11,397 bases of DNA from positions 1 to 11,397 of the forward strand of contig JBFHGR010000103.1 in assembly GCA_041583015.1 (NCBI GenBank), given 5' to 3'. A program made the position numbers and the translations under genes. The notes beneath the pieces were generated by a model, which did no database searches, was not told where the DNA came from, and saw only the letters and a list, made by a program, of their open reading frames with translations. Source of the stretch: Parvicella sp041583015 (lineage in GTDB: Bacteria; Bacteroidota; Bacteroidia; Flavobacteriales_D; Parvicellaceae). Shown here one piece after another: positions 7,601 through 11,397 of the stretch (the first letter of the stretch is position 1; each line of letters starts with the position of its first letter).

Positions 7601-8134
7601 ATGAAACTTACATTTAAGTCCAAAAGCAGCAAAAGAAGTGGGTACTCCAGCAATGAAGTTGCAAGGAGACTACTTAAAAAGAAGTTGTCTAGATTGAAAA
7701 GAAGTTTATTTATTCTTGCAGTTACCTTTTCTTTGGTTTCATTTCAAGCAAGTTCTTATAATCGAACCTATAAAAATATTCCTGGGCCAATAATTGAAGA
7801 AAAAGTACCTGAATTAACACCAGAAAATGTTTACGCACATTTGGAAAGATTAGGTGTTAAGCATCCAGAAATTGTTCTTAAGCAGTCTATCCTAGAAACA
7901 GGCTGGTATGAATGTGAGCATTGCTCATTAAAACATAATAATATTTTTGGTTTTAGATATAAAAAGAAATACTTGAAATTTGACAATTGGATTGAAGGAG
8001 TAGAGTATTATAAAAGATGGCAAGACGAAAGATATGACGGAGGTGACTATTATGGTTTTTTGAAAAATATAGGTTATGCCACAAGTAGAACCTATATCTC
8101 CAAATTGAAACAAATCAAAGTCGATTTTCTATAA
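7601..8134 (+). CDS. Membrane-anchored glucosaminidase-family peptidoglycan hydrolase (short)
   Basis: With the ATG at 7601 the product has 177 residues. The first 34 are very basic (KSSKRSG, RRLLKKKLSRLKR), then one hydrophobic segment (about 35-50, SLFILAVTFSLVSF) that is a signal anchor or uncleaved signal peptide. The catalytic module covers about residues 72-172: QSILETGW with Glu99 as the expected catalytic acid, NNIFGF at 113-118, a W/Y-rich stretch (WIEGVEYYKRW) and a C-terminal YGFLKNIGYATSRTYISKLKQI, all typical of the PF01832-type family that cleaves N-acetylglucosaminyl bonds in peptidoglycan. A CxxC pair (105, 108) sits between ETGW and NNIFGF. There are no LysM or SH3 binding domains, so it is a minimal enzyme. 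I chose 7601 rather than the TTG at 7571 because the promoter box overlaps that TTG. Its own promoter and no obvious terminator after it suggest a single-gene unit. Confidence 0.9.
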   Translation: MKLTFKSKSSKRSGYSSNEVARRLLKKKLSRLKRSLFILAVTFSLVSFQASSYNRTYKNIPGPIIEEKVPELTPENVYAHLERLGVKHPEIVLKQSILETGWYECEHCSLKHNNIFGFRYKKKYLKFDNWIEGVEYYKRWQDERYDGGDYYGFLKNIGYATSRTYISKLKQIKVDFL

Positions 8135-8202
8135 ATTTCATTTTTTTGTTTAAAACAGCACCCTAACTGTTAATTACTTCATTAAAATCAATCATTTGAT
8201 TG

Positions 8203-8240
8203 TTTAACTTTGTTGATTGAATTATTTACACAAAGTTAAA
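8203..8240 (+). promoter_or_regulatory. Promoter of the HYR-repeat protein operon, embedded in an 11-bp inverted repeat
   Basis: TAACTTTG (8205-8212) fits the -7 consensus TAnnTTTG and predicts a transcript start near 8219, about 24 bases before the ATG at 8243. The box lies inside the left arm of a perfect 11-bp inverted repeat, TTTAACTTTGT (8203-8213) and ACAAAGTTAAA (8230-8240), with a 16-base spacer. Another small dyad, CAATCATTTGATTG, lies just upstream (about 8189-8202). No good -33 TTG was found. The large dyad could be an operator across the start site. Confidence 0.65.
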
Positions 8241-8242
8241 AT

Positions 8243-11029
8243 ATGAAATTAAGTCTACTCTTCATTCTAATTACTTTAGCATCTATAAAAATGTTGGCAC
8301 AAGTTCCAACACAAACTTGTCCAAGTTCTATTGATGTTTCAAATGACCCAGGTATTTGTGGTGCTGCAGTAAACTATACCATACCAACATGCTCAAGTAA
8401 TTGTGCTGGCACTACAATTTATCAAAGTGATTTATCAGGACTTACTTCTGGTGACGTTTTTCCAGTTGGGATTACACAAATAAATTATACAATAACGAAT
8501 GGTACTGATAGTTCTAATTGTATTTTCAAGATTGAAGTATTAGATACAGAATCACCAGTAGTTAATTGTAACGGAAATATAGATCAATATTTGGATGCAA
8601 GTTGTTCTTTTACTGTTCCCAATTATGCTCTTTTAGGACAAGTAACTGCTACTGACAATTGTGGTTTAGATTCAATCAGTCAAACACCTACTGTTGGAAG
8701 CATTCTAGGTACTGCAGAATCTGTTCATACAATCACTGTTAGAGCATATGATAACTATGGAAATATAGATTCATGTTCATTTGATATTACTTTAAAAGAT
8801 ACCATTGCTCCTAGCATAACATGCCCTGGTACGATTACCGAGCCCACCACATCCGGCTGTCAAGCTGTACTTCAAAATTATATTGGTCTCGCTACTGTAA
8901 TTGACAATTGTGATTCAACCCCAATTATAACTCAGTCGCCTGTTTCAGGTACAGGTTTCACCACCTCTCAAGATGTCACAATTTATGCTGAAGACATGTA
9001 TGGCAACATTGATTCTTGCACCTTTACTGTTGTCTCCGATGACATTGTTGCTCCTTCTATTACATGTCCTAATAATACATCTGAATATGTAAATTCTGAT
9101 TGTGAATTCATAATTCCAGATTTTACGTCATTACCTGTGGCAACTGACAATTGTGACCCGTCATTGACAATTACACAAAATCCATTAGTGGGCTCTAAAA
9201 TATTAGGAGCAAATACAAATCATTTTATATCATTCCAGGCAACAGATATTGCTGGCAACAGTTCTACTTGTTCTTTTCAAATCACTTTATTGGATACAAT
9301 AGCACCAGAGTTTGTAGCTTGTTCTGACACAATGGTTCCTTTAAACCATGACTGCGAATATATTGTTCCTAATTTGGTTCCTTATATCAATCCTCAAGAA
9401 AACTGTTCTGCTTTTTCTTCCCAACAAATACCTCCTGCTGGCACTGTAATTGCCGGTGTTGCAACAACACAGTTAATCGTTATAGTAGATGATGCTTATG
9501 GAAACAGTGCCTCGTGTTTTATGGATATTATTACAATTGATACAACTTCTCCAAATGTCGCATCATGTCCTTCTGATCAATCTTTTTCAACAGGAGCCAC
9601 AGATTGTAATTACACGATGACCGATTTTTCTCCAGATGTTTTTGCCATTGATAATTGTACAAGTTCATTGACGATTACGCAATCAATTCCGGCTGGCACA
9701 TTATTACCGGCTGGAAGCGTGAACACTGTTACTATGACTGTAACCGATGATGCAGGCAACTTTAACACCTGTGATTTTGACATTTCAGTTGTTGATTTAG
9801 TAGCACCTGACTTAGTTTGTCCAGTTAATCCAAGTGTTCCTATGAATAGTAACTGTGAATTCACAATACCTTCCTATGATACAGTATTAAACATAACAGA
9901 CAATTGCGGTATTGTAAATAATTATTCTCAAACACCTCCAGCAGGTACAGTTCTTTCTGGTGTTGGAACACAACAATCTATCAGTATATTTATAGAGGAT
10001 GATAACGGAAATTCTAATAGTTGTTCGTTTATAATAACGTTAGCAGACACTACATCTCCAACATTAATTTGCCCTAATAATCAAAGCATAGCAATTGATG
10101 CAAATTGCCAATATGTAATTCCGGATTTATCTTCACAGGCTACTTTTAGTGATTATTGCGATACCAATCCAACTTTTAATCAATCTCCATCGGCAGGAAC
10201 ACTTGTTTCTGGAATTTTAACATTAAATATTGTTGTGACAGACGCTTCAGGAAACAGCAATACTTGTGCTTTACAAACACAGCCTGATGATCAGTTAGCA
10301 CCTACGCTTACCTGTCCTAGCGATACGGCTTCGTGCAACAAAGTTTACAGTTTCAACACACCAATTGGCAATGACAATTGTGGTATAGTTACTGTTAATC
10401 AAACAGATGCGAGTGGTCTAACATCAGGAGATTCATTCCCTACTGGAACTACAACAATTGAGTTTACCGCTACTGATGAAGTAGGAAATACATCAGTTTG
10501 TGATTTTGATGTAACAGTATACCCCACTCCACAAATATCAATAATTGGTTCTACAACAATTGATGAAAAAGATTCCATCCTATTAAGCACTACAATAGAT
10601 TCATATGATACATTAATTTGGTATCCAACATACAATTTAAGTAACGATACTATTCAAAGCCCATGGGCTTCACCAAATGCTACCACTAATTATAAATTAA
10701 CAGTTATCAATTCCAATGGCTGTTTGGCTACAGACAGTGTATTAGTGACAGTTAATCAAATAGAAGAGTTAATTATCAATAATTTCATTTCACCAAATGG
10801 CGATGGTAAAAATGAGTTTTGGACCATGAATAAACCATCTATTATTAGCGGATGTACTGTAAGAATTTATGATAGATGGGCTAAATTAGTTTGGGAAACA
10901 AACTCCTATGAAAACCAATGGAATGGTAACAATAGCGCAGATGAACCACTCCCTGATGGCACTTATTTTTATAATATAGTCTGCCCAGGTGAAGAAGATG
11001 TGAAAGGATCAATATTATTAATTAGATAA
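8243..11029 (+). CDS. T9SS-secreted HYR-repeat surface protein with type B sorting domain
   Basis: A complete 928-residue protein. The signal peptide is MKLSLLFILITLASIKMLA with cleavage before Gln20. An HYR-type domain (about residues 25-105) precedes seven related repeats of 81-85 residues (106-687), then a second canonical HYR domain (688-763, with SGLTSGDSFPTGTTTIEFTA), an Ig-like stretch (764-842) and the type B domain (843-928: FISPNGDGKNEFW, YDRWAKLVWE, QWNGN, DGTYFYNI). HYR modules are Ig-like and associated with cell adhesion. The protein is very Cys-rich, consistent with disulfide-stabilised extracellular repeats. The role as a surface or released adhesin is inferred from this architecture. 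It is followed after 10 bases by a PorP/SprF-family gene, the known type of partner for type B clients, so the two are probably one transcript. Confidence 0.94.
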   Translation: MKLSLLFILITLASIKMLAQVPTQTCPSSIDVSNDPGICGAAVNYTIPTCSSNCAGTTIYQSDLSGLTSGDVFPVGITQINYTITNGTDSSNCIFKIEVLDTESPVVNCNGNIDQYLDASCSFTVPNYALLGQVTATDNCGLDSISQTPTVGSILGTAESVHTITVRAYDNYGNIDSCSFDITLKDTIAPSITCPGTITEPTTSGCQAVLQNYIGLATVIDNCDSTPIITQSPVSGTGFTTSQDVTIYAEDMYGNIDSCTFTVVSDDIVAPSITCPNNTSEYVNSDCEFIIPDFTSLPVATDNCDPSLTITQNPLVGSKILGANTNHFISFQATDIAGNSSTCSFQITLLDTIAPEFVACSDTMVPLNHDCEYIVPNLVPYINPQENCSAFSSQQIPPAGTVIAGVATTQLIVIVDDAYGNSASCFMDIITIDTTSPNVASCPSDQSFSTGATDCNYTMTDFSPDVFAIDNCTSSLTITQSIPAGTLLPAGSVNTVTMTVTDDAGNFNTCDFDISVVDLVAPDLVCPVNPSVPMNSNCEFTIPSYDTVLNITDNCGIVNNYSQTPPAGTVLSGVGTQQSISIFIEDDNGNSNSCSFIITLADTTSPTLICPNNQSIAIDANCQYVIPDLSSQATFSDYCDTNPTFNQSPSAGTLVSGILTLNIVVTDASGNSNTCALQTQPDDQLAPTLTCPSDTASCNKVYSFNTPIGNDNCGIVTVNQTDASGLTSGDSFPTGTTTIEFTATDEVGNTSVCDFDVTVYPTPQISIIGSTTIDEKDSILLSTTIDSYDTLIWYPTYNLSNDTIQSPWASPNATTNYKLTVINSNGCLATDSVLVTVNQIEELIINNFISPNGDGKNEFWTMNKPSIISGCTVRIYDRWAKLVWETNSYENQWNGNNSADEPLPDGTYFYNIVCPGEEDVKGSILLIR
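8558..10303 (+). repeat. Seven tandem Cys-rich HYR-like protein repeats (81-85 residues)
   Basis: Units start at 8558, 8813, 9056, 9308, 9554, 9809 and 10061. The shared pattern is a Cys near the start (ITCP, LVCP, LICP), a second Cys in SDCEF/ANCQY-type strands, a DNC loop, TQxPxAGT, D..GN...C, and a terminal D(T/I/L)..AP or TTSP. This gives about four Cys per unit. Variants keep the third Cys: DNC becomes ENC in the fourth unit and DYC in the seventh. Repeats differ at nucleotide level, so they are old duplications. Confidence 0.88.
10769..11029 (+). other. Type B T9SS C-terminal sorting domain of the HYR protein
   Basis: The last 86 residues carry FISPNGDGKNEFW, VRIYDRWAKLVWE, NQWNGNN, PDGTYFYNI and a terminal LLIR. 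The usual FNRWG is here YDRWA, and FTPN is FISPN, so it is a somewhat diverged member. It should direct T9SS export with the PorP/SprF-like protein encoded next. Confidence 0.9.
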
Positions 11030-11039
11030 TCTTAGAAAA

Positions 11040-11397
11040 ATGAAAAACTTAAAACAACTAACAGTCGTAATAGGGATTCTTTTTTCTGGAATCATTAACG
11101 CACAACAAACTCAATTAAGTTCACTTTATAGTTTCAATCCTATTTTGGTAAACCCTGCAGAGTCAGGATATACTAAAGTTACAGATATAGGACTAAATTA
11201 TAGAAAGCAATGGGCTAGCTATGTTGGAGCACCAAGTACAGGATGGATCACTGGACATACTAACATTAAAAATAAAATGGGAATTGGTGGTGTTGTTCTT
11301 TACGATGAAATGGCATTCGTAAAAAACATTGACGCAAAACTATATTATGCTTATCATTTGAAACTTGCGGCTGATTTTAAACTATCGTTCGGGTTGG
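11040..11397 (+). CDS. PorP/SprF-family type IX secretion outer-membrane protein (3' partial)
   Basis: Only the first 119 codons are inside the window. The signal peptide is MKNLKQLTVVIGILFSGIINA with cleavage before QQTQ. The mature start fits the family: QLSSLYSFNPILVNPAESGY, LNYRKQWASYVGAPST, SGWITGH-like strand, MGIGGVVLYDEMAF and YAYHLKLAADFKLSFG. Family members form a beta-barrel in the outer membrane; PorP is a T9SS component and SprF is needed to secrete the type B adhesin SprB. The ATG is 10 bases after the stop of the HYR protein, with no promoter or Shine-Dalgarno between, so the pair is co-transcribed. Whether it acts like PorP or SprF cannot be decided from this fragment; the position next to a type B client favours the SprF-like role. 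Confidence 0.92.
   Translation, partial: MKNLKQLTVVIGILFSGIINAQQTQLSSLYSFNPILVNPAESGYTKVTDIGLNYRKQWASYVGAPSTGWITGHTNIKNKMGIGGVVLYDEMAFVKNIDAKLYYAYHLKLAADFKLSFGL

Noticed and set aside
7462..7653. Minus-strand 63-codon ORF across the divergent promoter region
   Set aside because: Hydrophobic, Leu/Phe-rich translation of AT-rich intergenic DNA, overlapping the glucosaminidase start and its promoter.
8135..8180. Possible terminator after the glucosaminidase gene
   Set aside because: The AACAG / CTGTT pairing is only 5 bp with an 8-base loop and no T tract follows on the plus strand.
9610..10635. Minus-strand ORFs within the HYR protein gene
   Set aside because: Antisense shadows of repeated Cys/Thr-rich codons, with no independent support.

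Overview
The window looks like chromosomal DNA of a low-GC Bacteroidota bacterium, most likely a marine or gliding Flavobacteriales-type lineage. Four signals support this. Two very large secreted proteins end in the gliding-motility-associated (type B) C-terminal domain of the type IX secretion system (T9SS). A PorP/SprF-family gene follows one of them. Promoters carry the Bacteroidota -7 element TAnnTTTG. Shine-Dalgarno sequences are absent or weak, with A-rich leaders instead. No tRNA, rRNA, CRISPR array, insertion sequence or phage gene was seen.

Layout. (1) Positions 1-5399 (+) hold the 3' end of a giant T9SS adhesin-like protein, open at the window edge. It has an N-terminal beta-rich domain, five PKD-like repeats of almost exactly 93 residues, mixed Ig-like and SprB-like modules, eight further Cys-paired repeats of 80-89 residues, a PKD domain and a type B sorting domain. 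A perfect bidirectional terminator (5414-5446) closes it. (2) Positions 5452-7426 (-) form a convergent cluster: two tandem paralogous exported proteins of unknown function, then a small 80-residue ORF. A strong intrinsic terminator lies between the paralogs. (3) Positions 7601-8134 (+) encode a short membrane-anchored glucosaminidase-family peptidoglycan hydrolase, divergent from the paralog cluster. (4) Positions 8243-11029 (+) encode a second T9SS client built from HYR-type, Cys-rich repeats. Ten bases later (11040 onward, cut by the window) comes a PorP/SprF-like outer-membrane protein.

How the genes fit together. The two large proteins are probably exported by Sec, passed through the T9SS and displayed on or released from the cell surface. 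PorP/SprF proteins are known to be needed for secretion or anchoring of type B clients, so the 8243-11397 pair reads as a client-plus-helper operon. The glucosaminidase may remodel peptidoglycan, but nothing ties it mechanistically to the T9SS genes. The paralog pair is the least understood part of the window. It has a strongly conserved N-terminal core with a FecR-like appearance and an unusual terminator-separated arrangement.
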